This document shows positions 8,572-17,090 of a stretch of 64,000 nt of DNA, one piece after another. The notes under the pieces are model-generated. The model did no database searches. It was not told where the DNA came from and saw only the letters and a list, made by a program, of their open reading frames with translations. The DNA is taken from assembly GCA_021647745.1 (NCBI GenBank), contig JAKIUB010000010.1, positions 1 through 64,000 of the forward strand, given 5' to 3'. The position numbers and the translations under genes are program-made. Every line of letters starts with the position of its first letter. The first letter of the stretch is position 1. Origin of the DNA: Paracoccaceae bacterium (GTDB taxonomy: Bacteria; Pseudomonadota; Alphaproteobacteria; Rhodobacterales; Rhodobacteraceae).

Positions 8572-8602
8572 AAGGCCGCGCTACCATAGCGCGGCCTTAT
8601 TC
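8572..8602. terminator. Bidirectional terminator between the CbiM-type gene and grxD
   Basis: A perfect 11-base stem (AAGGCCGCGCT/AGCGCGGCCTT) with loop ACCAT. It is flanked by TTTT on the minus side and a T-rich tail on the plus side, between two convergent genes. Confidence 0.85.
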
Positions 8603-8616
8603 TTCTGTTCAGGCGC

Positions 8617-8979
8617 TTAAGCGTTGGCTTCGCGCACCTTGTCAGCGGCTTCTTTGCTGAAAGAGATGCTGTTTTCCTCAAATAATGTATCCAGCTCGCC
8701 CGAAAGCATCATTTCGGTGATAATATCACAGCCTCCGACAAATTCGCCTTTCACATAGAGCTGCGGGATGGTTGGCCAATCCGAAAAATCCTTGATGCCT
8801 TGGCGGATACCTTCGTCGGCCAGTACATTCACGTCTTTATACTCAACGCCCATAAAATTAAGCACACCGGCGATCCGGCTGGAAAAACCGCATTGCGGGG
8901 CCTCGGCGTTGCCCTTCATGTAAAGGACAACCGCGTTGTCTGTGATGTCCGATTTGATCTGCTCTGCTGCGTTGGTCAT
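8617..8979 (-). CDS. grxD: Monothiol glutaredoxin
   Basis: 120 residues with the monothiol active site CGFS at residues 30-33 and the glutathione-binding WPTIPQLYVKGEFVGGCDI block. CGFS glutaredoxins bind 2Fe-2S clusters together with BolA and deliver them. The bolA gene is two genes upstream on the same strand, which fits such a partnership. Full length for the family. Confidence 0.95.
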   Translation of the reverse strand: MTNAAEQIKSDITDNAVVLYMKGNAEAPQCGFSSRIAGVLNFMGVEYKDVNVLADEGIRQGIKDFSDWPTIPQLYVKGEFVGGCDIITEMMLSGELDTLFEENSISFSKEAADKVREANA

Positions 8980-8998
8980 TTATATCTCCGTTTTCGTG

Positions 8999-9244
8999 CT
9001 ATTTGAAATTTGTATTGTGGTTTTTAAGCGTGACGGTTTCGCTCATCTTCTGGCTGCGCTCAACACTTTCAAGGTCGGTTGCCTCCATGCCCAGGGGTTT
9101 TTTTGTCTCGGCTGTTTTTGGCATGCCGTCATGCATTCTCTTGGCCAGCGGGCGCACGGCTTTGCCACGCTTTAGCCACCACTCGGCAAGAATGGCCACA
9201 AAGATGGCCGCGGCAACTCCGGCAATGGCAAGCTCAAAGCCCAT
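8999..9244 (-). CDS. Small membrane-anchored protein between bolA and grxD
   Basis: 81 residues. The N-terminus is one hydrophobic helix (FELAIAGVAAAIFVAILAEW), followed by a basic and polar tail. The start overlaps the bolA stop by one base (TAATG), so it is translated with bolA. I know no defined function. Its place between two iron-sulfur genes is typical of the order, but a role there is only a guess. Confidence 0.7.
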   Translation of the reverse strand: MGFELAIAGVAAAIFVAILAEWWLKRGKAVRPLAKRMHDGMPKTAETKKPLGMEATDLESVERSQKMSETVTLKNHNTNFK

Positions 9245-9486
9245 TACTCGGCGGCTTTGGTTGTCAGGGCCAGCGCATGCAGCTCGCCTGCCGGGCCATC
9301 CATTTTTCCCTTCAGGGCACGGTAAACGGCCTGATGCTGCTTGACGCGGTTCATGCCCTTGAATTCCTCGGCGATGACGGTCGCGGCATAATGCTTGCCA
9401 TCGCCTGCCAGATCGTCAATGCGAATTTCGGCAGTGGGAAAGGCCTCGCGGATGAGGGCTTCGATTTTTGCGGCTTCAATCGCCAT
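9244..9486 (-). CDS. bolA: BolA family protein
   Basis: 80 residues, full length. The BolA/IbaG fold is recognisable from IEALIREAFPTAEIRIDD at the N-terminus and the helix-loop KGMNRVKQHQAVYRALKGKM, which contains the conserved cluster-ligand His. BolA proteins bind monothiol glutaredoxins to carry iron-sulfur clusters. It is the first gene of the bolA-small gene-grxD run downstream of purL. A CCTAC/GTAGG inverted repeat covers its leader. Confidence 0.92.
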   Translation of the reverse strand: MAIEAAKIEALIREAFPTAEIRIDDLAGDGKHYAATVIAEEFKGMNRVKQHQAVYRALKGKMDGPAGELHALALTTKAAE

Positions 9487-9498
9487 GCGGTTATTCTC

Positions 9499-9515
9499 CC
9501 TACTAATTTGGTAGG
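9499..9515. promoter_or_regulatory. Inverted repeat in the bolA leader
   Basis: CCTAC-N7-GTAGG lies about 13 bases upstream of the bolA start and overlaps its ribosome-binding region. It could be an operator or a small hairpin affecting translation; no known consensus is matched with confidence. Confidence 0.3.
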
Positions 9516-9564
9516 TTATTTAAACAAGCCAGCGCGCCCTTGCAAGGGGCGAGATTGGCGCAGG

Positions 9565-11757
9565 TCAGGATATGATGTCAGCAAGACCGGTTTCAAAGGC
9601 ATCCTTCAGGGTGGCGAGCGGGATGAATGTATCGTCAATGGCAAAGAAATCGCCGCCAAACTGGCCGATTTCATGGGTGCTGACCCCCGCGGATTTTGCT
9701 TTTCCCAGCAGGGCTTTTATGCTGCTCTTGGGTACGCTGAGCAAATAGCGCGCCTGATCCTCGCCAAACAGCCACTGGAGGGCGGGCAGTGGGCTGTCAT
9801 TGATCACCTCGGCCCCGCATGCGCCGGCCAAACACATCTCGGTAGCGGCCAGCGCGATGCCGCCGTCAGATACATCATGTGCGGCGGTAATCAGGCCGCT
9901 TGCGTGCAGTGCGCGCACCAGCTCTCCCGCTTTGCGCTCGGCAGCCAGATCCACTTGCGGCGCATCGCCGATTTCAAGCGCCAGCACATCGGCCAGCAGG
10001 GCGGATTGGCCCAGATGGCCAGCGGTATTTCCAAGCAGCACCAGAATATCACCGGCTTTTGGCACCATGCGGATGATCTGCGCCGGGTTATCCAGCAGCC
10101 CGACCGCGCCGATGGTGGGGGTGGGATGAATGCCGGTGCCGTCGGTTTCATTATAAAGCGATACATTGCCCGATACGATCGGCATATCCAGCGCGAGGCA
10201 AGCCTCGCCAATGCCCTTGATGCAGCCCACCAGCTGGCCCATGATCTCGGGTTTTTCAGGGTTGCCGAAATTGAGATTATCGGTTGCAGCCAAGGGCTTG
10301 GCCCCTGTGGCACATAGGTTGCGATAGGCCTCGGCCACTGCCTGCTTGCCGCCCTCCACGGGGTTGGCAAAGCAATAGCGCGGGTTCACATCACTGGTGA
10401 AAGCCAGCGCTTTTTCGGTGCCATGCACCCGCACCACACCGGCATCAGAGCCGGGGCGCACCACGGTATCGGCCAGCACCATATGGTCATATTGCTGCCA
10501 GATCCATGCTTTGGACGCATGATTGGGCGAACTGACCAGCCTGAGCAGCGCCTCGGGGGGCGAGATATCCGGCACCTCGGTATAAGGTTCGGGCGTGGGA
10601 GTTTTGACCCATGGGCGGTCATATTCCGGCGCCTCGCCCGACAGCGCTTTTAGCGGCAGGTCGGCCTTTATTTCGCCGTGATGGCGGATGAGAAAGCGAT
10701 CCTCGGCGATGGTCTCGCCAACGATGGCAAAATCAAGATCCCATTTATCAAACACCGCTTTGGCCACCGCCTCTTTTTCTGGCCGCAGCACCATCAGCAT
10801 CCGCTCCTGAGACTCGCTCAGCATCATCTCGTAGGCGGTCATTCCTTCTTCTCGACACGGCACTTTTTCAAGGTCCAGCACCACGCCAAGCCCGCCCTTA
10901 TCGCCCATTTCCACCGCCGAGCAGGTAAGGCCCGCCGCCCCCATATCCTGAATCGAAATCACCGCCCCTGTGGCCATAAGCTCCAGCGTGGCCTCCATCA
11001 GGCGTTTTTCGGTGAACGGATCACCCACCTGCACCGTGGGGCGTTTTTCCTCGATGGTATCATCAAATTCGGCGCTGGCCATGGTGGCCCCGCCCACGCC
11101 GTCGCGCCCGGTTTTGGCACCCAGATACACGATCGGCATGCCCACACCGCTGGCCGCAGAATAGAAAATCTTGTCGGTATCCGCCAGCCCTGCGGCAAAA
11201 GCGTTTACAAGGCAATTAGCGTTATAGCTTTTGTGAAAACGGGTTTCTCCTCCCACATTCGGCACGCCAAAACAGTTGCCATAGCCGCCGATCCCCTCGA
11301 CCACACCATGCACCAGCTGCCGCGTTTTGGGGTGGCTTGGCTCCCCGAAACTTAGCGCGTTCATTGCCGCAATCGGGCGCGCGCCCATGGTGAACACATC
11401 ACGCAGGATGCCGCCAATGCCGGTGGCCGCGCCTTGATATGGCTCGATATAGCTCGGGTGATTGTGGCTTTCCATCTTGAAAACAAGGCATTGACCATCA
11501 CCAATATCGACAATGCCGGCATTTTCCCCCGGACCACAGATCACCTGCGGCCCCTCGGTGGGCAGGGTTTTAAGCCAGAGTTTGGAGGATTTATAAGAGC
11601 AATGCTCGTTCCACATAGCGCTAAAAATACCCAGCTCGGTCCATGTTGGCTCACGGTTGATCAGCTCGCGGATCAGCTGGTATTCGGCCTGATTCAGCCC
11701 GTGTTTACGGATAATTTCGGTGGTGATAGCCGGCTCTTTGAGCGTCTCGGTGGGCAT
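9565..11757 (-). CDS. purL: Phosphoribosylformylglycinamidine synthase subunit PurL
   Basis: 730 residues, the small PurL form that works with separate PurS and PurQ proteins (both found near 59-60 kb). The N-terminal metal and ATP block (ESHNHPSYIEPYQGAATGIGG), GGETRFHKSYN and the C-terminal DVSDGGIALAATEM block are present. It converts FGAR to FGAM, the fourth step of purine synthesis. It is about 47 kb from its partner genes here, so the complex is encoded at two places. Confidence 0.97.
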   Translation of the reverse strand: MPTETLKEPAITTEIIRKHGLNQAEYQLIRELINREPTWTELGIFSAMWNEHCSYKSSKLWLKTLPTEGPQVICGPGENAGIVDIGDGQCLVFKMESHNHPSYIEPYQGAATGIGGILRDVFTMGARPIAAMNALSFGEPSHPKTRQLVHGVVEGIGGYGNCFGVPNVGGETRFHKSYNANCLVNAFAAGLADTDKIFYSAASGVGMPIVYLGAKTGRDGVGGATMASAEFDDTIEEKRPTVQVGDPFTEKRLMEATLELMATGAVISIQDMGAAGLTCSAVEMGDKGGLGVVLDLEKVPCREEGMTAYEMMLSESQERMLMVLRPEKEAVAKAVFDKWDLDFAIVGETIAEDRFLIRHHGEIKADLPLKALSGEAPEYDRPWVKTPTPEPYTEVPDISPPEALLRLVSSPNHASKAWIWQQYDHMVLADTVVRPGSDAGVVRVHGTEKALAFTSDVNPRYCFANPVEGGKQAVAEAYRNLCATGAKPLAATDNLNFGNPEKPEIMGQLVGCIKGIGEACLALDMPIVSGNVSLYNETDGTGIHPTPTIGAVGLLDNPAQIIRMVPKAGDILVLLGNTAGHLGQSALLADVLALEIGDAPQVDLAAERKAGELVRALHASGLITAAHDVSDGGIALAATEMCLAGACGAEVINDSPLPALQWLFGEDQARYLLSVPKSSIKALLGKAKSAGVSTHEIGQFGGDFFAIDDTFIPLATLKDAFETGLADIIS

Positions 11758-11853
11758 GGAGGTCTCCTGCGCTTTGGATTCGCGCTCTTTTAGGCAGGAA
11801 ACAGGCGGATTGACAGCATTTTTCGCGTTACATCGGGGTTACAATTACCACGT

Positions 11854-11931
11854 GCAGCAATAACTTGCTGCGCAAGTGCCACAGATTCGGGTTTTATGAA
11901 GGAAAACAGGATGAATAACGCAAATGTTATT
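11854..11931 (+). other. Two hairpins upstream of the L,D-transpeptidase gene
   Basis: GCAGCAA-TAAC-TTGCTGC (11854-11871) is a perfect 7-base hairpin. AATAAC/GTTATT (11914-11931) forms a second. Both are followed by GCGCAAG. A 26-codon ORF (11896-11976) overlaps the second but is not convincing. The 267-base gap between purL and the next gene otherwise shows nothing clear. Confidence 0.35.
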
Positions 11932-12024
11932 GCGCAAGCTGCAAAAGTTAAGGTATTTTCAACCAGTCAATTTTAACCTGCGTTGCTATCAGGCAATGCG
12001 AATTTGAACCAAAGGATTACCCTG

Positions 12025-12654
12025 ATGATTAACCGCCGCAAATTATTGGCCTCCGGTCTGGCGCTGGGCGCGCTGGGGATGTCTCCGGCCCGCGCTCATA
12101 AACTGGGCGAAGAATATGTGCTTCCGGAGGAGTTTATGCCGCGCGAAGTGCGTATCAGGGATGATTTCGAGCCGGGAGTCGTATTGGTAGATCCAAACCA
12201 GTACGCCCTGTTCTGGACCATGCCCGGCCAAAAAGCCATGCGCTATACCGTTGGCATTGGCCGTGGCAATCTTTACCACGATGGCGAATTTTATGTGGGC
12301 CGGAAGGTCGAGTGGCCAGACTGGCGACCGACACCGGATATGATAAAGCGCAGCCCGGATTCCTATGCGAATTTTATGGAAGGTGGGATATATGAAAACG
12401 GCCCGCAGCCCGGTGGCATCAACAATCCGCTCGGTGCGCGGGCGCTCTACTTATATAATGTCCGCACCCGGCGCGATACCTATCTGCGCATCCATGGCAC
12501 CAATAATCCGCGCACCATCGGGGTCGCGGTATCCAATGGCTGTGCGAGGCTGATCAATCCGCAGGTCGAAGAGCTGTTTGCGCTGGTGCCGATGGGCACA
12601 CGCGTGGTGCTTTACCCTAAAGCGGGGGCCGGACCGGCGCATTCCGAGGTATAA
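12025..12654 (+). CDS. L,D-transpeptidase (YkuD domain)
   Basis: 209 residues from the ATG at 12025, preceded by AAAGGA. There is a Tat-like or Sec signal (NRRKLLASGLALGALGMSPARA), so the enzyme is periplasmic. The YkuD catalytic block HGTNNPRTIG and SNGCAR near the C-terminus supply the His and the nucleophilic Cys. Such enzymes cross-link peptidoglycan or attach proteins to it. It is monocistronic. Confidence 0.9.
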   Translation: MINRRKLLASGLALGALGMSPARAHKLGEEYVLPEEFMPREVRIRDDFEPGVVLVDPNQYALFWTMPGQKAMRYTVGIGRGNLYHDGEFYVGRKVEWPDWRPTPDMIKRSPDSYANFMEGGIYENGPQPGGINNPLGARALYLYNVRTRRDTYLRIHGTNNPRTIGVAVSNGCARLINPQVEELFALVPMGTRVVLYPKAGAGPAHSEV

Positions 12655-12747
12655 CCCGGCTTGCCTATGTGGCATTTTGGTCGCATAGGCGCTTGACCGC
12701 GCGGGGTGAAATGGTTTCAACTGACAGAAATCATTCAGGAGCCATTC

Positions 12748-13872
12748 ATGCATCAGCCAGTCATCTCCGGCACCGGTGTTTTTACCCCGTCAGAAGTCAT
12801 TACCAACGACGAGCTGGTCGTGGCGTTTAACGCCTATGCGGACAAGTTCAATATCGAGCATGCAGCCGCCATTACCGCTGGAGAGATGGCCGAAATGGCA
12901 TATTCTTCGAGTGAGTTTATTGTGGCCGCCAGCGGTATACACCAGCGCTATGTGATTGATAAGTCAGGTATACTTGACCCGGACATCATGTACCCAACGC
13001 TGCGACAGCGCCAAGACGAGGAGCCGGGAGTGATGGCCGAAATGGCCGTGGATGCTTGTAACAAGGCTCTGGTGCAGGCAGGGAAAACCGCTGCGGATAT
13101 AGACGCGGTGATTGTGGCTGCCTCGAACCTTGAGCGGGCCTATCCGGCGGTGGCGATCGAGGTTCAGGAGTTGCTCGGCATTTCCGGTTTTGGCTTTGAT
13201 ATGAATGTTGCCTGCTCTTCGGCGACATTCGGGATACAGGCTGCAAGCGATATGGTGCGTTCGGGGTCGGCGCGCGCAATACTGGTGGTGAACCCGGAGA
13301 TATGTTCGGGGCATCTGGAATGGCGTGACCGGGATTGCCACTTTATTTTTGGCGATGTTTGTACGGCGACACTGGTTGAGCGCAAGCAAGATACATCCGG
13401 CGGGCATTTCGAGGTGGTTTCGACCAAATGCCTGACGAAATTCTCCAATAATATACGCAATAACAACGGTTTTTTGCGACGCTCGCGGCCTGATGGTGTT
13501 AAAGACCGGCGCGATATGCAGTTTATGCAAAATGGGCGCAAGGTTTTCAAGGAAGTGTTGCCGATTGTCTCGAACCACATTTTAAGCCATCTGGCGGAGG
13601 CAGGGTATTCGGCGGACCAGCTCAAGCGGCTGTGGCTTCATCAGGCCAACAAGGCGATGAACGATTTTATTGGCAAAAAGGTGCTGGGGCGGGTGCCGGA
13701 AGCCGGAGAGCAGCCTAATATTTTGCAAGACTATGCCAATACATCTTCAGCCGGCTCTATCATTGCTTTTTCGCAGTATTCCGAGGATATCGGGGATGGA
13801 GAGCTTGGGCTGATCTGCTCGTTCGGGGCTGGGTATTCGGTCGGGTCGGTTTTGTTGAAGCGGGCGCTATAG
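12748..13872 (+). CDS. 3-oxoacyl-ACP synthase III-like protein
   Basis: 374 residues from the ATG at 12748, with CAGGA upstream. The KAS III triad is complete: C156 (NVACSSATFG), H298 (LWLHQAN) and N331 (DYANTSSAG). It is longer than E. coli FabH because of an insertion near residues 30-90. This long FabH-like subgroup is common in proteobacteria as a second copy, so I do not assign it to fatty acid initiation. Possible substrates are acyl-CoAs of other pathways. Flanking genes give no pathway hint. Confidence 0.85.
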   Translation: MHQPVISGTGVFTPSEVITNDELVVAFNAYADKFNIEHAAAITAGEMAEMAYSSSEFIVAASGIHQRYVIDKSGILDPDIMYPTLRQRQDEEPGVMAEMAVDACNKALVQAGKTAADIDAVIVAASNLERAYPAVAIEVQELLGISGFGFDMNVACSSATFGIQAASDMVRSGSARAILVVNPEICSGHLEWRDRDCHFIFGDVCTATLVERKQDTSGGHFEVVSTKCLTKFSNNIRNNNGFLRRSRPDGVKDRRDMQFMQNGRKVFKEVLPIVSNHILSHLAEAGYSADQLKRLWLHQANKAMNDFIGKKVLGRVPEAGEQPNILQDYANTSSAGSIIAFSQYSEDIGDGELGLICSFGAGYSVGSVLLKRAL

Positions 13873-13879
13873 CCGGAGG

Positions 13880-14317
13880 TTATTTTGCGGCTTCTTGTCG
13901 GGCCATGCCGCTATTGACATCGTTTACACCGACCAGCTTGGCCACGAGCCGTAAAAACTGGTTTTCGGCGTGGTCGCGGGTGCCGTCGGCCAGCACGAGC
14001 CGCCATAGGTCTACCACCAGATCATAGCGGTCAATATAGGGAATGGCGGCCTTGATCAGGCGCGTCAGATGCACGGTGTCGCCTGCGGTTTCCTCGACTG
14101 TTTCGGCCCCTTCGCGCAGGGTGGCAGCGGCGGGCTTGGACAGGGTGTATCGCTGGGCCAGAATGGTATCGATTTTGGCTTTTTCGGTTTCGGCATAATC
14201 CTGATCAGCGCGGGCAAGGCGCACCAGCAGAGCGGCGAGGGCGAGGCGCGCGTCATCGGCTTCTAGCGGGTCGGGGGCGGGTTCGGCGCGAAGGCGCATG
14301 AAGAGGGAATCAAACAT
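13880..14317 (-). CDS. TerB family protein
   Basis: 145 residues, all helical. The pattern LALAALLVRLARADQDYAETE followed by LVVDLWRLVLADGTRDHAEN matches the TerB (tellurite resistance) domain with its acidic metal-binding residues. Many chromosomal copies are unrelated to tellurite. It converges on the KAS III-like gene with only 7 bases between stops. Function unknown. Confidence 0.8.
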   Translation of the reverse strand: MFDSLFMRLRAEPAPDPLEADDARLALAALLVRLARADQDYAETEKAKIDTILAQRYTLSKPAAATLREGAETVEETAGDTVHLTRLIKAAIPYIDRYDLVVDLWRLVLADGTRDHAENQFLRLVAKLVGVNDVNSGMARQEAAK

Positions 14318-14345
14318 GGGAGGAACCTAACCGGTTTTTGATGGC

Positions 14346-15239
14346 TTACAAGGGCAGGGCGGTAATTTGGCCGTGATTGAAGCGGGTGGCCGCTCCTTTG
14401 ATGCGAATTTCGCGGATTTTCCCCTTGGTGACAACCGCGGTGAGGGTAATTTCGCTTGACCGCCCCATATCTTCGCCCTGTTTGAGTGCCAGCACGCTGG
14501 AGCCTTCGGGCAGCGGAGCGCTGGCATGGAGCTGGGCTGCCAGAATGGCGCTGGCCGAGCCGGTGGCGGGGTCCTCGGGCATGCCGTGTTCGGGGGCGAA
14601 CATGCGGGCGGCATAGCCCGCGCCATCGGCGCAATAAAGATAGACAGATTGGGTTTTGGCTTTGGCGGTCATATCCAGCCAACTGCCGCTTGGCGTGGCC
14701 TGCCTGAGGGCGGCACGGCTGGCCACGGGAATAAACAGAAAATCCGGCCCGCCTTGCCAATGGCCGGAACGGTGTGCGCCAAAGCCGATATCCTTTACCT
14801 CAAGCCCCAGCGCCGTGGCCGCCTCTGTGGCATTTGGCGGGGTGCCGCCTGCGATCTGCGGCAATACCGGCGCGATAAATTCGGCGGTGGTGATGCCATC
14901 TTTGCGCGCCACCTGAACCGGCACCAGCCCCGCTTTTTCCTCCAGCGTGATTTCCACCGCGAAATCGCCTTTATTGGCCAGCTCTGCCAGCAAAATAGCG
15001 CAGCCCACGGTGGGGTGGCCGGCAAAGGGCAGCTCTACCGCAGGGCAGAATATACGCACTTTGGCGGTGTGAGCGGGGTCGTTTGGTTTTTGCACAAAGA
15101 TGGTTTCGGAGAGATTGAACTCGCGAGTGATGGCCTGCATTTGGCGCTCGCTCAGCCCGTCTGCGCCCAGCACCACGGCCAGAGGATTGCCGCAATAGGG
15201 GGTGGAGGTGAATACATCGAGAGTGTGGAATTCAAGCAT
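14346..15239 (-). CDS. PhzF family isomerase
   Basis: 297 residues. It begins FHTLDVFTSTPYCGNPLAVVLGADGLSE, the usual PhzF start, and holds the conserved FNLSETIFV (catalytic Glu), FAGHPTVG and EDPATGSAS blocks of the diaminopimelate-epimerase-like fold. PhzF in phenazine pathways isomerises a dihydro-anthranilate, but most bacterial members have unknown substrates and no phenazine genes are nearby. Full length and apparently intact. Confidence 0.9.
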   Translation of the reverse strand: MLEFHTLDVFTSTPYCGNPLAVVLGADGLSERQMQAITREFNLSETIFVQKPNDPAHTAKVRIFCPAVELPFAGHPTVGCAILLAELANKGDFAVEITLEEKAGLVPVQVARKDGITTAEFIAPVLPQIAGGTPPNATEAATALGLEVKDIGFGAHRSGHWQGGPDFLFIPVASRAALRQATPSGSWLDMTAKAKTQSVYLYCADGAGYAARMFAPEHGMPEDPATGSASAILAAQLHASAPLPEGSSVLALKQGEDMGRSSEITLTAVVTKGKIREIRIKGAATRFNHGQITALPL

Positions 15240-15320
15240 TTAACGTCCTTGCAACTGTGCAGCCTCGCCCCCACAGTGCACGGAAGACTGGTTTTGCGCA
15301 ATCATTGAAAGACACATATA

Positions 15321-15917
15321 ATGAATATTGATAACTGGCTGGCCTTTGTGCTGGCTTACACGATTATCTCGATCATTCCCGGCCCGAGTGTAATGGTGGT
15401 TGTCGGGCAAGCGCTTTCTTTTGGGCGAAAAGCTGCTTTTATCTGTATTTTAGGGGATTTACTGGGCGGGGCTGTGCTGATTGCATTGGCGCTGGTTGGT
15501 GTGGGTGCGGTGCTGGCGGTGTCTGCCTTGGCCTTTGCTATTATGAAATGGCTCGGGGTCATCTATATGGCTTATCTTGGCATTATGCAGATCAAAAATG
15601 CGGGGCGTATAACAGCGCCACGCATATCAGCCAGTTTTCGGACGGGCTTTCTGACAGGGGTGTTAAACCCGAAGGCTGTCGTTTTTTATGTGGCATTTCT
15701 GGCACAGTTTCTGGACCCCGCGCAATCGCTTTTAAAGCAATTTACCATCCTGCTTCCAACGGCGGCAGTTGTGGTCGGGGTTGTTTTGGGTGGCTATGCC
15801 CTATTGGCCGCCCAAGCCAGAAAGACTCTGCAAAGCCAGCGCGCCAAGCAGCGCGTGGGCATGGCGGGCGGTGGATTCTTGCTGGGTGGCAGTGTGGTGC
15901 TTGCGGTGCGTGGCTGA
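15321..15917 (+). CDS. LysE/RhtB family exporter
   Basis: 198 residues with six likely membrane segments. The LysE signature PGPSVMVVVGQALSFGRKAAF is at the N-terminus and GFLTGVLNPKAVVFYVAFLAQF is in the middle. Family members export amino acids such as lysine, threonine or homoserine lactone. It diverges from the PhzF gene and may share its roughly 80-base promoter region. A pyrG fragment lies directly downstream on the opposite strand. Confidence 0.9.
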   Translation: MNIDNWLAFVLAYTIISIIPGPSVMVVVGQALSFGRKAAFICILGDLLGGAVLIALALVGVGAVLAVSALAFAIMKWLGVIYMAYLGIMQIKNAGRITAPRISASFRTGFLTGVLNPKAVVFYVAFLAQFLDPAQSLLKQFTILLPTAAVVVGVVLGGYALLAAQARKTLQSQRAKQRVGMAGGGFLLGGSVVLAVRG

Positions 15918-15937
15918 CTGTCAGGGAGAATTCCGGC

Positions 15938-16084
15938 CTACACCAGCCGGCTTTGCTTCAGCGCGGCCGCAACGAAGCTGGCAAAAAGCGGGTGTGGTTC
16001 AAACGGGCGGGATTTCAGCTCGGGGTGGAACTGCACACCGATAAGCCACGGATGATCCCCGGCATCTGCCTCGCGCTGAATTCC
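15938..16084 (-). pseudogene. pyrG: Stranded 3' fragment of CTP synthase gene
   Basis: Read on the minus strand, this stretch ends in READAGDHPWLIGVQFHPE, then LKSRPFEPHPLFASFVAAAL and KQSRLV with a TAG stop. That is the characteristic C-terminus of CTP synthase, including the glutaminase His and Glu (HPE). Upstream of about 16085 the homology stops and the frame continues into unrelated sequence toward rpoH. The remaining roughly 500 residues are absent. In many alphaproteobacteria pyrG follows secG; here secG is at 20.2-20.6 kb on the same strand with other genes in between. Confidence 0.88.
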
Positions 16085-16127
16085 GCCCAAACGCAAGACA
16101 CATTGCAGTGAAGTTCCCGTGATGTGG

Positions 16128-16158
16128 TTGAAAGCCAGACTGATTTAGGGCATTTATA
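16128..16158 (+). promoter_or_regulatory. Candidate rpoH promoter
   Basis: TTGAAA (16128-16133), a 17-base spacer, then CATTTAT. The -35 and the CATTT core resemble heat-shock sigma promoters as well as housekeeping ones, so autoregulation is possible. It lies about 35 bases upstream of the rpoH ATG, which has a GAGGAGAG ribosome binding site. Confidence 0.4.
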
Positions 16159-16191
16159 TGCATAACGAACAAGGCCAGCGAGGAGAGACAG

Positions 16192-17088
16192 ATGAGCTAT
16201 ACAAGATTACCGGCGCCTTCACCGGAACAGGGATTGTCGCGCTACATGCAGGAGATCCGCAAATTTCCGATGCTGGAGCCGGAAGAGGAATATATGCTGG
16301 CCAAGGCATGGGTGGACCATGAAGACACTGAATCCGCCCATAAAATGGTCACCAGCCATCTGCGGCTGGCGGCGAAGATTGCCATGGGCTATCGCGGCTA
16401 TGGGCTGCCCACTGCCGAGGTAGTATCGGAGGCCAATGTCGGCCTGATGCAGGCGGTAAAGCGCTTTGACCCCGAAAAGGGCTTTCGCCTCGCCACCTAT
16501 GCGATGTGGTGGATCCGTGCCAGTATTCAGGAATATATTCTGCGCTCGTGGTCTTTGGTGAAAATGGGCACGACATCGGCACAGAAAAAACTGTTTTTCA
16601 ACCTGCGCAAAGCCAAAAACAAGATCGGCGCGCTGGAAGAGGGCGATTTGCGCCCCGAAAATGTCAAACGCATTGCCACCGAATTGAATGTGACCGAGGC
16701 CGAAGTGACCTCGATGAACCGGCGGATGTCGGGCGGCGATGCCTCGCTCAATGCCCAGATCAAAAGCGACGGTGATGGTGCGGCCCAATGGCAGGACTGG
16801 CTGGAGGATGAAAACGCCGATCAGGCCTCCGACTATGCCGAAAAAGACGAGTTTGATATCCGCATGTCACTGCTGGCCGAAGCCATGCAGGACCTCAACG
16901 AGCGCGAACAGGATATATTGACCAAGCGCCGTCTCTCAGAAGACCCGATGACGCTGGAGCAGCTTTCCAAAGTGTATAAGGTCAGCCGTGAGCGCATCCG
17001 GCAGATCGAGGTTCGGGCTTTTGAAAAGCTGCAAGACAAGATGAAAATGCTGGCCGGAAAAATGGGGATGAACGCGCCGGTCGAGTAG
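16192..17088 (+). CDS. rpoH: RNA polymerase heat-shock sigma factor (sigma-32)
   Basis: 298 residues. Region 2 has EVVSEANVGLMQAVKRFDPE and FRLATYAMWWIRASIQEYI, and region 4 ends with SRERIRQIEVRAFEKLQDK. The spacing and the short region between 2 and 4 fit RpoH rather than the primary sigma. It directs transcription of chaperones and proteases after heat or other stress. Rhodobacterales often carry two rpoH genes; I cannot tell which paralogue this is. It is monocistronic. Confidence 0.93.
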   Translation: MSYTRLPAPSPEQGLSRYMQEIRKFPMLEPEEEYMLAKAWVDHEDTESAHKMVTSHLRLAAKIAMGYRGYGLPTAEVVSEANVGLMQAVKRFDPEKGFRLATYAMWWIRASIQEYILRSWSLVKMGTTSAQKKLFFNLRKAKNKIGALEEGDLRPENVKRIATELNVTEAEVTSMNRRMSGGDASLNAQIKSDGDGAAQWQDWLEDENADQASDYAEKDEFDIRMSLLAEAMQDLNEREQDILTKRRLSEDPMTLEQLSKVYKVSRERIRQIEVRAFEKLQDKMKMLAGKMGMNAPVE

Positions 17089-17090
17089 GT

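Noticed and set aside
9079..10317. Long plus-strand open frame opposite bolA and purL
   Set aside because: It crosses several real minus-strand genes and resembles no protein.
15548..16111. Plus-strand open frame over lysE end and the pyrG fragment
   Set aside because: No protein features; the opposite strand reads CTP synthase.
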